Source: Anaerocolumna sp. (GTDB lineage: Bacteria; Bacillota; Clostridia; Lachnospirales; Lachnospiraceae). From it: a stretch of DNA of 58,688 nucleotides. Made by a program: the position numbers and the translations under genes. Positions 42,497-51,585 of the stretch are shown here, in pieces; the first letter of the stretch is position 1; each line of letters starts with the position of its first letter. The notes beneath the pieces were generated by a model. That model was not told where the DNA came from and made no database searches. It saw nothing but the letters and a program-made list of their open reading frames with translations. The stretch spans positions 1 to 58,688 of the forward strand of contig JAQSXJ010000037.1 in assembly GCA_029256725.1 (NCBI GenBank). The letters run 5' to 3'.

Positions 42497-43273
42497 TTGA
42501 AAAAGTATTTCAATAATTTTGCAAAATATAGATTTTTATTAGCCGAACTTGTTAAAAAAGGAGTAACCTTAAAATACAGACGTTCCTATCTTGGCGTGGT
42601 TTGGACATTAATTGAACCCTTATTAACAATGATGGTATTAACACTTGTATTTGGTACGCTGTTTGGAAATACTGACAGGACCTTTCCTGTCTACATACTA
42701 TCAGGTAGGTTAATGTATTCCTTTTTCTCGAACAGTACTAAAACATCCATGAAGTCGATTCGATCCAATAGCGGTATGATTAAGAAAGTATATGTACCTA
42801 AGTATATGTACCCACTATCATGTATATTAAGTGATTATATAACTTTCCTGATATCCTTGCTCATATTGTTTATTGTTAGTGTTGTACTAAGAGTAGAGCC
42901 GACTCTTTATCTGTTTCAAGCTGTTATACCATTATTAGTATTACCGGTTATGTGCTATGGTTTAGGATTAATATTAGCTACACTCTCGGTCTTTTTTAGA
43001 GACTTGGAATATATCTGGTCGGTTGTAATGATGCTTATTATGTATACATCAGCGATATTTTATAAGCCTGAAAGAATCATCCAGGCAGGATATGGTTGGC
43101 TGTTAGATATAAATCCGCTATATTCCGTTGTAGTGAATTTCCGAAATGCAGTCTTTGGACAGGCATTGGATACAAGGGCGTTAGGATTATCCTTACTTTA
43201 CACTGCAGGATTTATGATTGTTGGTTTACTCATGTTTTATAAAAAGCAGGATGAATTTATATTACATGTATAA
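42497..43273 (+). CDS. Polysaccharide/teichoic acid ABC exporter permease (TagG/Wzm-like), copy 1
   Basis: This is an ABC-2 permease of about 259 aa with six spans and the family opening LVKKGVTLKYRRSYLGVVWT followed by LIEPLLTMMVLTLVFGTLFG. I prefer TTG 42497 because AGGTGGT lies just before it and the resulting N-terminus (KKYFNNFAKYRFLLAELV) lines up with copy 2 at 48750. An upstream in-frame ATG at 42446 has no Shine-Dalgarno and adds 17 atypical residues. With the ATPase at 43364 it would flip a lipid-linked wall glycan outward. Confidence 0.87.
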   Translation: MKKYFNNFAKYRFLLAELVKKGVTLKYRRSYLGVVWTLIEPLLTMMVLTLVFGTLFGNTDRTFPVYILSGRLMYSFFSNSTKTSMKSIRSNSGMIKKVYVPKYMYPLSCILSDYITFLISLLILFIVSVVLRVEPTLYLFQAVIPLLVLPVMCYGLGLILATLSVFFRDLEYIWSVVMMLIMYTSAIFYKPERIIQAGYGWLLDINPLYSVVVNFRNAVFGQALDTRALGLSLLYTAGFMIVGLLMFYKKQDEFILHV

Positions 43274-43363
43274 TAGTCGCAGTGGGAATATGTTAAGAGA
43301 AAAACTACAACCAGTTATAAACATATATCATTTTACTTATTTGGTATATGGGAAAGAGGTAAT

Positions 43364-44101
43364 ATGGCTAAAACAGCAGTAGAAGTCAACCATGTCAGTA
43401 TGAAATATAATATGTCTACTCAAAAGGTTGACAGCTTAAAGGAATATTTTATTAAGCTTATAAAAAAAGAATTAAAATATAAAGAGTTTTGGGCGTTAAA
43501 AAATGTTGATCTGTCTATAGAAAAAGGAGATCGCCTTGGAATATTGGGGCTTAATGGCGCTGGAAAGAGTACTCTGCTTAAAATCATAGCTGGTGTTCAG
43601 AAGCCTACAGAAGGTAATGTTAACGTTAGAGGTAAAATTGCACCTTTGTTGGAGCTTGGAGCCGGTTTTGAGGGCGAATATACAGGAATTGAGAATATCT
43701 ATCTTTATGGATCTGTTCTTGGATATCACAGGGATTTCATCAATGAAAAATTTAACGAAATCGTAGAGTTTTCTGAGTTAGGTGAGTTTATTAAAGTACC
43801 ACTTAAGAACTACTCCTCCGGTATGAAATCGAGACTTGGTTTTTCAATTGCTACCATCGTAGAACCGGATGTACTGATATTGGACGAAGTATTGTCAGTA
43901 GGTGATGCGAAGTTTAAAAAGAAATGTGAAGCTAAGATACAGAGTATGTTTGACAAAGGGGTTACAGTGTTATTTGTATCCCATTCCCTTGCACAGGTTA
44001 AGAAGATATGTAATAAGGCTATTTTATTGGAAAAGGGACAATTGATAGCCAATGGTACTATTGATGAAGTAAGTGCCATATATGAAGAGAAGACGAAATA
44101 A
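43364..44101 (+). CDS. Polysaccharide/teichoic acid ABC exporter ATPase (TagH/Wzt-like), copy 1
   Basis: The 245-aa ATPase has Walker A GLNGAGKST (62-70), signature YSSGMKSRLGFSIA (about 147-160), Walker B PDVLILDEVLSVGD and the H-loop LFVSHSLAQV. The phrase LLELGAGFEGEYTGIENIYL is characteristic of the TagH/Wzt/RfbB branch. It has no C-terminal carbohydrate-binding extension, so export is probably not coupled to recognition of a chain terminator. AGAGGTAAT precedes the ATG. It ends the first glycan transcript at a bidirectional terminator. Confidence 0.92.
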   Translation: MAKTAVEVNHVSMKYNMSTQKVDSLKEYFIKLIKKELKYKEFWALKNVDLSIEKGDRLGILGLNGAGKSTLLKIIAGVQKPTEGNVNVRGKIAPLLELGAGFEGEYTGIENIYLYGSVLGYHRDFINEKFNEIVEFSELGEFIKVPLKNYSSGMKSRLGFSIATIVEPDVLILDEVLSVGDAKFKKKCEAKIQSMFDKGVTVLFVSHSLAQVKKICNKAILLEKGQLIANGTIDEVSAIYEEKTK

Positions 44102-44130
44102 TTAGTTAAGATATTAATAATATGTTTAAT

Positions 44131-44171
44131 AAAAAAACTCCAGTAAGTTCATAAACTTACTGGAGTTTTTT
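44131..44171. terminator. Bidirectional terminator between convergent genes
   Basis: AAAAAACTCCAGTAAGTT and AACTTACTGGAGTTTTTT make a perfect stem of at least 18 bp with a short loop, A-tract on one side and T-tract on the other. It serves the plus-strand ABC transcript and the minus-strand ligase gene, whose stop is at 44174. Confidence 0.92.
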
Positions 44172-44173
44172 GC

Positions 44174-46003
44174 TTATTTTACTGTTTGATTTTTCGCGTC
44201 AAATGAATTATAAGCATTACATGCTATACCTATGCCTAGTAAAGCCCAAAATACTGGAGAAACCGCCATTGATGAATCATTTGTAATACCTGCCAACATA
44301 AATCCTATGGTAGCAATAAAAGCAGCAATACCAGTACGTGTAAATAAAGTATAGGAAGTAGTATTTTTATATAATCGAATGCTCCATATAAAATAAATAA
44401 TATAAAATACAAGAAATGAAATCAAAGCTAACACACCGGATTGAATACCTAATTGAAGATAAAAACTATGAGGTTTTGTTAAAAGATCGTTTCCAAACCC
44501 TGAGTTATAGAGATTTACATAATCTTGCTGCGGAAATGCAAAAACGTATGAATTGGCACCTTCACCCAATATAATATGGTCTTTTAACAAGGGAATAGAT
44601 CTTGACCAAATGTAACCTCTACCGGATGCATAATTTTCATAACCTGTAAATATAGCAGAATCTGCTTCTTTTATTTTATCCAACCTACCGTACTTATTAA
44701 TATAATAGAAAGTATCGTCTCCTAATTGATTGGTGAAATTCCAGTCTTTACCATCTATGTATAACTGTAATAATGCTAAGTTATCTGTATTTGCTGTAAC
44801 TGCAGTAATACCTTGAAAGCGTTCGTCATCAATAATTATCTGGCCTGATTCATCAATATGACTTGATAATATACTTTCTTTATCATCATAAAAGTAGGTA
44901 TTATAATTGGAGTTCTCAAACTTCATATCTACTTTTAATATATTACCTTTATATGTAATAGTAAGTAATTTATCTGTTTCGATATCAGTTAAATTAGGTG
45001 TAGTCTTTGTAATATTAGTAAAGCTTTGAAATGTGTTCTTAACAAATCCCCAATTAGTTAAGGAAATAATTATTATACTTGCCAGCAACAATCCAAATGA
45101 AGTTAGAAAAACTTTTTTATTAGTAAAGATCTTTTTATGGAAGAAGAATAATAAAAATGGTAAAGTGGCTATTATACAAATAATAGACGTTTTGGATTCG
45201 GATCCGAATAGTGATATAATCAGTCCTAATAATATTGTACAATATAAGGCGATAGATTTTATTTTCTTCTCAGTTATAAGGAGACAGAAAATAAATGGAA
45301 TAAGCATAGTTACATATACGCCGACATAGTTAGGATTAAATAGTGTCATGTATGTACGATTTTTACCAAATGACATTGTGTATCCATCTAGGTTGCTCCA
45401 TTGATTTCTTGGAAGATAAAGTTTTTTACCAATTTCTGTTGCAAGAAAATCATGTCCTATAGCTTGCAGTGTTCCAATAAGCACGATAACTAAAATGCCT
45501 ATCATAAAATAATGAAGTAAGTAAGATAGGTCTTCTTCTTTTTTTATGTAAAGATAACAATAAATTACTATAAGAGAGTAACTTATAAGTGTAAAAACTG
45601 ATTCAAACTGATCAAATATACCCCAATAGCCATACTTGGCAGTTTCAGAAGTTATAGTTGATAGTAAAGTTAGAAGTCCAAATAATATCAGGGGTATAAA
45701 TATTTTAAATTCCGTGAATTTATTACCTGATCTTCTTAGTTTTATTATAATCAGAACTAACATAACAGATGATATAATCAGAAAAAATATCTGCTTGTAA
45801 TGAAGGAAGAAATCTAGTGAAGATGAATTCTGAGATGCCCATGAAAAAGAAGATATATCAGGGTTATCAAGATAATAATGCATAATTAATGGTAGTACAG
45901 CGAGTATTAAGATAATAGGTATAACAAAATATTTACTACTTGGTGATGTGTTCAAATGTTGTTTAGATTTTGTTTGATGTTTACTTGTTGATTTATTAGT
46001 CAT
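44174..46003 (-). CDS. O-antigen ligase/polymerase-like membrane protein (Wzy_C family)
   Basis: The 609-aa product has about a dozen hydrophobic spans. The Wzy_C segment has SGRGYIWSRSIPLLKDHIIL followed by GEGANSYVFAFPQQDYVN and KPHSFYLQLGIQSGVLAL, the H-containing loop typical of O-antigen ligases and polymerases. A polar insert of about 115 residues (about 335-450, TVTYKGNILKVDMKFEN-type beta content) lies between two spans on the presumed outer face. It is the only glycan gene on the minus strand here, with AAGGAG before its ATG. It would polymerise or ligate surface glycan after export. Confidence 0.85.
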   Translation of the reverse strand: MTNKSTSKHQTKSKQHLNTSPSSKYFVIPIILILAVLPLIMHYYLDNPDISSFSWASQNSSSLDFFLHYKQIFFLIISSVMLVLIIIKLRRSGNKFTEFKIFIPLILFGLLTLLSTITSETAKYGYWGIFDQFESVFTLISYSLIVIYCYLYIKKEEDLSYLLHYFMIGILVIVLIGTLQAIGHDFLATEIGKKLYLPRNQWSNLDGYTMSFGKNRTYMTLFNPNYVGVYVTMLIPFIFCLLITEKKIKSIALYCTILLGLIISLFGSESKTSIICIIATLPFLLFFFHKKIFTNKKVFLTSFGLLLASIIIISLTNWGFVKNTFQSFTNITKTTPNLTDIETDKLLTITYKGNILKVDMKFENSNYNTYFYDDKESILSSHIDESGQIIIDDERFQGITAVTANTDNLALLQLYIDGKDWNFTNQLGDDTFYYINKYGRLDKIKEADSAIFTGYENYASGRGYIWSRSIPLLKDHIILGEGANSYVFAFPQQDYVNLYNSGFGNDLLTKPHSFYLQLGIQSGVLALISFLVFYIIYFIWSIRLYKNTTSYTLFTRTGIAAFIATIGFMLAGITNDSSMAVSPVFWALLGIGIACNAYNSFDAKNQTVK

Positions 46004-46448
46004 AGGAACTCCTTAAGTATAAAAAATACATTATTATAGATATTGTTTTTACAATACATGCATATTTTAATACTTTTTCTGGTAATTGACAAGGAAAACA
46101 GTAGAATTCGTTAATTCTTATTTTACAATTGCAAGCATTCGACAAAAAGACTTGTAATTACCAGTTCTATTTATTATATTATTAATGATTGGAACTGTAG
46201 TAAGAGATTTTTTTAATAATTAAGATAGTAAAATTCAATTGAGTACGTTTGAAGATGATATATTGTCTTTATGTATTATGCAATTATAAAACAGGTTGAA
46301 AATATAAAAACCTCTTAAAACATTGTAGCTAATAAATGTTATATTAAATGTTGGAAAGATTGCAAGTAGAATCTTATCTTATAAAAAGCTTGTATTCATA
46401 TACTATATTCTTTATAATAGTAAATATCAAGAAATGGAGAGTTGTGTT
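46004..46448. other. Divergent non-coding region between ligase and sugar transferase genes
   Basis: This very A+T-rich stretch of about 440 bases must carry the minus-strand promoter of the ligase gene and the plus-strand promoter at 46390-46418. No CDS or clear RNA was seen. Small unrelated dyads are present but not convincing. Confidence 0.4.
46390..46418 (+). promoter_or_regulatory. Promoter of the second glycan operon
   Basis: TTGTAT (46390-46395) and TATAAT (46413-46418) are 17 bases apart. The first gene starts at 46449, giving a leader of about 24 bases. All following genes to 58527 are on this strand with small or no gaps, so it may drive the whole run. Confidence 0.62.
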
Positions 46449-47078
46449 ATGAAAATATATAAACTTAAAAGAATAAGTGATGTTGTTTTATCTTTTTTAT
46501 TTCTTATTTTTTTATCTTGGTTATTGATATTGATTATTGCTTTAATAAAAATAACATCTAAAGGGCCGGTTTTCTTTTATCAAAATAGAATTGGAAAGGA
46601 TAAGAGAGAATTCAATATAATAAAATTTCGCACAATGAAGATTGATACACCAGATGATATTCCTACTCACCTTTTAAAGAACCCTGATAAGTACATAACA
46701 GGTATAGGGAAGATATTAAGAAAAACTAGCTTGGATGAGTTACCTCAACTGATAAATATAATCAAGGGGGATATGTCTATAGTAGGTCCTAGACCAGCAT
46801 TATGGAATCAATTTGATTTAATTACATTAAGGGATCAGTATGATGTAAATAAAGTAAGACCAGGTTTAACAGGTTGGGCACAGGTTAATGGGCGTGATGA
46901 ATTGCCAATAGAAGTTAAGGCGAAGCTCGATGGCGAATATGTGAAACATGTTAGTTTACTTTTTGATATAAAATGTTTAGTTAGAACTGTTGGTTGCGTT
47001 GTAAAACAAGCTGGAGTTAAAGAAGGACAGCATGGGGAAGTTTGTTATGAAAAGAGTACTGGTGATTGGTGCCAATAG
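46449..47078 (+). CDS. Initiating sugar-phosphate transferase (PglC/WcaJ-type)
   Basis: The start is ATG 46449, with GGAG at 46436-46439; an ATG at 46434 is less well placed. The 209-aa product has one N-terminal membrane span (about 10-35) and the monotopic phosphoglycosyl transferase signature: KGPVFFYQNRIGKDKREFNI, FRTMKIDT, LRKTSLDELPQLINII and GDMSIVGPRPAL. It transfers a sugar-1-phosphate from a UDP-sugar to undecaprenyl phosphate, starting the repeat unit. Its last 32 bases overlap the epimerase gene. Confidence 0.92.
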   Translation: MKIYKLKRISDVVLSFLFLIFLSWLLILIIALIKITSKGPVFFYQNRIGKDKREFNIIKFRTMKIDTPDDIPTHLLKNPDKYITGIGKILRKTSLDELPQLINIIKGDMSIVGPRPALWNQFDLITLRDQYDVNKVRPGLTGWAQVNGRDELPIEVKAKLDGEYVKHVSLLFDIKCLVRTVGCVVKQAGVKEGQHGEVCYEKSTGDWCQ

Positions 47079-47868
47079 TTATATAGGGAAGAAATTTCAG
47101 GATTATGTGCTTAAAAAGATAGAGGCTGAGATAAAAGTAGATATGATAACTGCTGCTGATGGAGGATGGCGAAAATTAGAGTTATACGAATACGATACTA
47201 TTTTGCATTTAGCTGCTATCGTACATAAAAAGAATAAAAAAAGTTTGGAAACAATGTATGATGAGGTTAATCATAATCTACCTGTTGAATTAGCAAGGGT
47301 GGCGAAAGAAAGTGGTGTCAGACAACTAATATTCATGAGTACAATTGCTGTATTTGGAGATAAGGAGTCTTGTATTACTAAAAATACAATGCCTAAACCT
47401 GTTACCTATTATGGAAAATCTAAGTTGGCAGCGGAAAATGATATAATTAAACTTAGAAATAATAATTTTAAGATATCTATAGTACGTCCACCCATGGTGT
47501 ATGGAGAGGGTTGTAAAGGAAATTATGCAAAACTCGAAAAATTAGCAAGGTTCACTCCAATTTTTCCAGAATACCATAATAAAAGAAGTATAATCCATAT
47601 TGATAGACTAAATGAGTGTATATATGATCTTATTTTAACAAATCATGAAGGTTATGTACATCCTCAAGATTACAATTATTTAGATACATGTTCTGAGATA
47701 GTTAAAATAAGAAAAAGATTAAATAAGAAAACGAAGTTATTACAGGGGTTTAGTCCACAAATAAAATTTGTTGTTAATAAATTTAGGATGGTTAGTAAGT
47801 TGTTTGGTGATTTGTATTATGAAGAAGAGGTAAATGAAAGAAAAGAAGTTTACAAATATAACAATTAG
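47047..47868 (+). CDS. NAD-dependent epimerase/dehydratase (extended SDR)
   Basis: I choose ATG 47047 because GGGGAAG lies just before it and the Rossmann motif GANSYIGKKF then starts at residue 7; an ATG at 47032 is also in frame. The 273-aa product has LHLAAIVHKK near 60 and the catalytic Tyr-x-x-x-Lys in YYGKSKLAAE. The pattern fits UDP-sugar 4-epimerases or reductases such as those paired with PglC-type initiators. It is somewhat short for the family, lacking part of the C-terminal substrate domain. The sugar is unknown. Confidence 0.85.
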   Translation: MKRVLVIGANSYIGKKFQDYVLKKIEAEIKVDMITAADGGWRKLELYEYDTILHLAAIVHKKNKKSLETMYDEVNHNLPVELARVAKESGVRQLIFMSTIAVFGDKESCITKNTMPKPVTYYGKSKLAAENDIIKLRNNNFKISIVRPPMVYGEGCKGNYAKLEKLARFTPIFPEYHNKRSIIHIDRLNECIYDLILTNHEGYVHPQDYNYLDTCSEIVKIRKRLNKKTKLLQGFSPQIKFVVNKFRMVSKLFGDLYYEEEVNERKEVYKYNN

Positions 47869-47934
47869 CACTAGATCAATATAATTTGTTGATTTATTTA
47901 TTTTAATATGAAATATATTAAATTGGAGAAAAGA

Positions 47935-48696
47935 ATGGTAGATAATCCTATGATTTCGGTAATCATACCAGTATATAACAAATCTAGTTTCATTGGAAAA
48001 GCTATAGATTCTGTTTTACTACAAAAAGTATCATTAGAGCTTATTATAATAGATGATTGTTCCACTGATTTAGTAGATTCTGTTATAAAAAAATATGAAA
48101 AGGATAAAAGAGTAATTTTTTTAAGGAACAATAAAAATCTGGGTGTCGCTGTGTCAAGGAATATTGGTGTAAATATTGCAAGAGGTGAATATATTGCATA
48201 TCTCGATGCTGATGACTATTGGATGCCGAATAAATTAGAAAAGCAATTGATCATAATGAAGAAAGAAAAATGTGCTATATGTTTTACTGAAAGAGAATTG
48301 ATATATGAAGATGACACGACAACAGGCGTAGTAATAAAGGTTAAAAATAGGATTAGTTATAAAATGTTAAAATTCCATAATTGTATAGCATGTTCATCAG
48401 TTATGTTGCCTACATTTATAGCTAAGGAGATTCCGATGTGTAATGATGAATATCACGAAGATTATATAAATTGGTTACAGATCTTAAAAGTATACGGTAT
48501 TGCATATGGAATAAAAGAACCATTACTTAAATACCGTTTAAGCCAAAATGGTAAGTCAAGAAATCGTATTAAATCCGCAAAAATGACTTATGGAGTATAT
48601 CGATATATGGGAATGAATAAGATTCAATCATTATTTTATATGCTCTCACATTTATCTGTTTCATTTATAAAACAGAAAATAAAGATAAGGTTATAA
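47935..48696 (+). CDS. Family 2 glycosyltransferase
   Basis: The start is ATG 47935, with GGAG at 47925-47928; an ATG at 47908 lacks a site. The 253-aa product has a GT-A fold: ISVIIPVYNKSSFIGKAIDS, IIDDCSTD, VSRNIGVNIARGEYIAYLDA and the metal-binding DADDYW. It adds one sugar to the growing lipid-linked unit; donor and acceptor are unknown. It stands between the epimerase and the second ABC exporter in the same transcript. Confidence 0.9.
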   Translation: MVDNPMISVIIPVYNKSSFIGKAIDSVLLQKVSLELIIIDDCSTDLVDSVIKKYEKDKRVIFLRNNKNLGVAVSRNIGVNIARGEYIAYLDADDYWMPNKLEKQLIIMKKEKCAICFTERELIYEDDTTTGVVIKVKNRISYKMLKFHNCIACSSVMLPTFIAKEIPMCNDEYHEDYINWLQILKVYGIAYGIKEPLLKYRLSQNGKSRNRIKSAKMTYGVYRYMGMNKIQSLFYMLSHLSVSFIKQKIKIRL

Positions 48697-48749
48697 TATT
48701 TGAGAATAATTGCATTGTTTTGTAAAAGTGTGCCTCGGAGGAAATGATT

Positions 48750-49535
48750 GTGAATTACATTAAAAAAGTATTAAATAACTTTTATCGGTATAACTCTTTA
48801 CTTATACAGCTGGTAAAAAGGGATTTAAAAGTCAAATATCGTAGATCAATATTAGGGATAGTATGGACAGTTTTGAGTCCGTTGTTAATGATGTGTGTAA
48901 TGACTGTTGTGTTTTCAACTTTATTTAAAGCTTCAATTGAAAATTTTCCGGTATATATGTTATCAGCTAATATTTTATTTGGGTTTAATTCTGAGTCGAC
49001 AAGTCAATCATTATATTCAATTACTGGAAATGCAGGCTTATTATCGAAAGTATATATTCCTAAATATTTATTTCCACTATCAAAAGTAATTTCGGGACTT
49101 GTTAATTTTGGATTTTCATTTATTGCACTATTAGTGGTAATAATAATTACTGGTGCTCCACTACATATTAGTTTATTTGCAACATTTCCATTGTTAGTAT
49201 ATATGATATTATTTTCATTAGGAATTAGTTTGTTGTTAGCGTCTTTATTTGTTTTTTTTAGAGATATGAGTCATTTATACAGTATAATAATATTGGTATG
49301 GACATATCTAACTCCAATATTTTATCCACTTGAGATTATACCCGCTTCTTATCAAAAGTTTATTAATTTTAATCCTATACTTCCTTATATTAATTATTTT
49401 AGATCTATAACAATGCAAGGTGTTATTCCTGGCATCTATGAGAATTTTATATGTCTACTTATAGGAGTAATTAGTTTTATACTCGGGATGTTTGTTTTTT
49501 ATAAAAGTCAAGATAAATTTGTACTGTATATGTAA
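48750..49535 (+). CDS. Polysaccharide ABC exporter permease (TagG/Wzm-like), copy 2
   Basis: This is an ABC-2 permease of about 261 aa that clearly resembles the protein at 42497 (LVKRDLKVKYRRSILGIVWT, VLSPLLMMCVMTVVFSTLF, GNAGLLSKVYIPKYLFPLSK). GTG 48750 is the best start, since GGAGG at 48737-48741 is only 2 bases from the alternative ATG at 48744. Six spans are predicted by eye. It works with the ATPase 23 bases downstream. Having its own pair suggests a second export substrate. Confidence 0.88.
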   Translation: MNYIKKVLNNFYRYNSLLIQLVKRDLKVKYRRSILGIVWTVLSPLLMMCVMTVVFSTLFKASIENFPVYMLSANILFGFNSESTSQSLYSITGNAGLLSKVYIPKYLFPLSKVISGLVNFGFSFIALLVVIIITGAPLHISLFATFPLLVYMILFSLGISLLLASLFVFFRDMSHLYSIIILVWTYLTPIFYPLEIIPASYQKFINFNPILPYINYFRSITMQGVIPGIYENFICLLIGVISFILGMFVFYKSQDKFVLYM

Positions 49536-49558
49536 TTTATTTGCAAACGAGGTGTGAA

Positions 49559-50287
49559 ATGTGTGAATGTATCATAGTGAATGATGTAGCAATAAAGTAT
49601 AGAATGACAAAAGAAAGAGTTGATACTTTAAAAGAATATTTTGTTAGAAAAATTAAAAGAAATTTGTCTTATTCAGATTTTTATGCGCTTAATGGAGTAT
49701 CTTTTAGTGTTAAGAGAGGAGAATCTATAGCATTAGTAGGACTTAATGGAGCTGGCAAAAGTACATTGTTAAAAGTCATTGCTGGTGTGTTAAAACCAAC
49801 TAAGGGAGATGTCTTAATAAATGGAAGCATAGCACCCCTAATAGAACTTGGCGCAGGTTTTGACATGGACTTATCTGCAAGAGAGAATATATTTCTTAAT
49901 GGAACTATATTAGGGCATAAAACAGCAGATATACAAAAAAAGTTTGATTCAATTGTTGAATTTTCAGAACTAGAGAATTTTATTGATGTACCGATTAAGA
50001 ATTTTTCTTCTGGAATGACGGCAAGGCTTGGGTTTTCGATTGCTACAGCATTTAATCCGGATATATTAATTGTAGACGAGGCGTTATCTGTCGGAGATTA
50101 TAAATTCCAAGAGAAATGTCAAAAAAGAATTAAGGAAATTATAGAACAAGGTTCAACTTTGTTATTGGTATCTCATTCTGAGACAGTAGTTAGAAAAATG
50201 TGTAATCGCACATTATGGCTGAAAAAAGGAGAAATAGTAATGGATGGGGACACGGACAGTATACTTAAAGAGTATTATAACAAATAG
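49559..50287 (+). CDS. Polysaccharide ABC exporter ATPase (TagH/Wzt-like), copy 2
   Basis: The start is ATG 49559, with GAGGTG at 49550-49555; a TTG at 49541 is in frame but lacks a site. The 242-aa product has Walker A GLNGAGKST, IELGAGFDMDLSARENIFL, signature FSSGMTARLGFSIA, Walker B PDILIVDEALSVGD and LLVSHSETVV. It is a clear paralogue of the ATPase at 43364 and also lacks a carbohydrate-binding tail. It closes the export pair and precedes the phospho-substituent module. Confidence 0.92.
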   Translation: MCECIIVNDVAIKYRMTKERVDTLKEYFVRKIKRNLSYSDFYALNGVSFSVKRGESIALVGLNGAGKSTLLKVIAGVLKPTKGDVLINGSIAPLIELGAGFDMDLSARENIFLNGTILGHKTADIQKKFDSIVEFSELENFIDVPIKNFSSGMTARLGFSIATAFNPDILIVDEALSVGDYKFQEKCQKRIKEIIEQGSTLLLVSHSETVVRKMCNRTLWLKKGEIVMDGDTDSILKEYYNK

Positions 50288-50299
50288 TAAGGAGAAAAT

Positions 50300-50932
50300 A
50301 TGAAAATATTAAGCCACAGAGGATATTGGAATGATAAGATTGGTAAAAATTCATTTGAGGCATTTAAACAATCGATTGCGAGAGGGTATGGCTTTGAATC
50401 TGATATTCGTGATTTTTCCGAAGAATTAGTAATATCACATAACCCAGCTTCTTCTGATTGTCTTAAAGTTGTTGATATATTTCAATTACTAAAAGAATAT
50501 GAGGATTCATATACATTTGCAATTAATGTTAAAGCAGATGGTTTAAATAAACAGTTGAAAGAACTATTAAAGGGTTTCAATTTAAATAATTATTTCACTT
50601 TTGATATGTCTTTTCCTCAGATGTTGGAATACAGCAATGATGGAATTATATATTACACAAGGCAAAGTGAATTTGAAATACAACCACTTTTATATGAACA
50701 AGCTTCCGGTGTTTGGATAGATGCGTTTTATGATGAAAAGTGGATAACTGAAGATTTGATTAAGAAACATATATCGAGCAAAAAGAAAGTTTGCATTGTT
50801 TCACCTGAACTACATAATAGACAATATAATGATTTCTGGAACAAAATAAAAATGTTTGATATTGATTCTGATGAAATTTTATTATGTACGGATGTACCTG
50901 ACAAAGCCAGAATATTTTTTGAAAACTTTTAG
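50300..50932 (+). CDS. GDPD-like TIM-barrel phosphodiesterase homologue, divergent
   Basis: The 210-aa product follows the glycerophosphodiester phosphodiesterase pattern. It has LSHRGYW (His6, Arg7) and NSFEAFKQSIARGYGFESDI (Glu33, Asp35 as metal ligands), and LVISHNP (His47) takes the place of the usual V-x-H-D. The next expected metal ligand, the Glu of 'EIK', reads Asn76 (INVKAD). The protein is shorter than typical GDPDs. It begins the seven-gene module to 54969 with AAGGAG before the ATG. Action on a glycerophosphoryl-type substituent or nucleotide-linked precursor is inferred from context; it might be non-catalytic. Confidence 0.72.
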   Translation: MKILSHRGYWNDKIGKNSFEAFKQSIARGYGFESDIRDFSEELVISHNPASSDCLKVVDIFQLLKEYEDSYTFAINVKADGLNKQLKELLKGFNLNNYFTFDMSFPQMLEYSNDGIIYYTRQSEFEIQPLLYEQASGVWIDAFYDEKWITEDLIKKHISSKKKVCIVSPELHNRQYNDFWNKIKMFDIDSDEILLCTDVPDKARIFFENF

Positions 50933-50943
50933 GAGAATATAAT

Positions 50944-51582
50944 ATGAACATAATAAAAGCAATTATTTTTGATATGGATGGTGTTTTAATAGATGCGAAA
51001 GAATGGCATTATGAGGCACTAAATAAGGCGTTAGGGCTGTTTGGTTACGAAATAAGTCGTTATGATCATTTAGTTACTTATGATGGACTACCTACATCAA
51101 AGAAACTAGAGATGTTAAGTATGGAAAAAGGTATGCCATTAAAGCTACATAAATTTATTAATGAGCTAAAGCAGCAATATACAGTTGATAAAATATTCAC
51201 AGATTGTCATCCGTTATTTTCACATGAATATGCTTTAGCAGCTCTAAAAGAGAATGGATATCATTTAGCAGTTGCTTCAAATTCTATTAGAAATACAATA
51301 CAATTAATGATGGAGAAAAGTAATTTAATGGGTTATTTGGATTTTTTCTTGAGTAACCAAGATGTAACAAAGGCGAAACCTGATCCAGAAATTTATACAA
51401 CAGCTATAAAACAGTTACATCTGACTCCTGGCGAGTGTTTGGTGGTTGAAGATAACCATAACGGAATTCAAGCTGCAAAATGTGCAGGTGCTCATGTGAT
51501 GCAGGTTACAACAGTATATGATGTTAATTATGAGAATATTATTAAACATATAAAAATGGCGGAAGAAGGAAGGTTATATTAG
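50944..51582 (+). CDS. HAD-superfamily hydrolase (IA, beta-phosphoglucomutase-like)
   Basis: The 212-aa product has HAD motif I FDMDGVLID (nucleophile Asp10, acid Asp12), a helical C1 cap (about 15-85), motif II near VASNS, motif III KAKPDPEIY and motif IV VVEDNHNGIQAA. It is either a small-molecule phosphatase or a phosphomutase. In this setting dephosphorylation of a sugar- or polyol-phosphate precursor is plausible. AGGAG precedes the ATG, and the next gene starts 3 bases after its stop. Confidence 0.88.
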   Translation: MNIIKAIIFDMDGVLIDAKEWHYEALNKALGLFGYEISRYDHLVTYDGLPTSKKLEMLSMEKGMPLKLHKFINELKQQYTVDKIFTDCHPLFSHEYALAALKENGYHLAVASNSIRNTIQLMMEKSNLMGYLDFFLSNQDVTKAKPDPEIYTTAIKQLHLTPGECLVVEDNHNGIQAAKCAGAHVMQVTTVYDVNYENIIKHIKMAEEGRLY

Positions 51583-51585
51583 ATT

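Noticed and set aside
47868..48131. Minus-strand frame over the start of the GT2 gene
   Set aside because: It runs opposite a clear GT-A domain and has no recognisable features.
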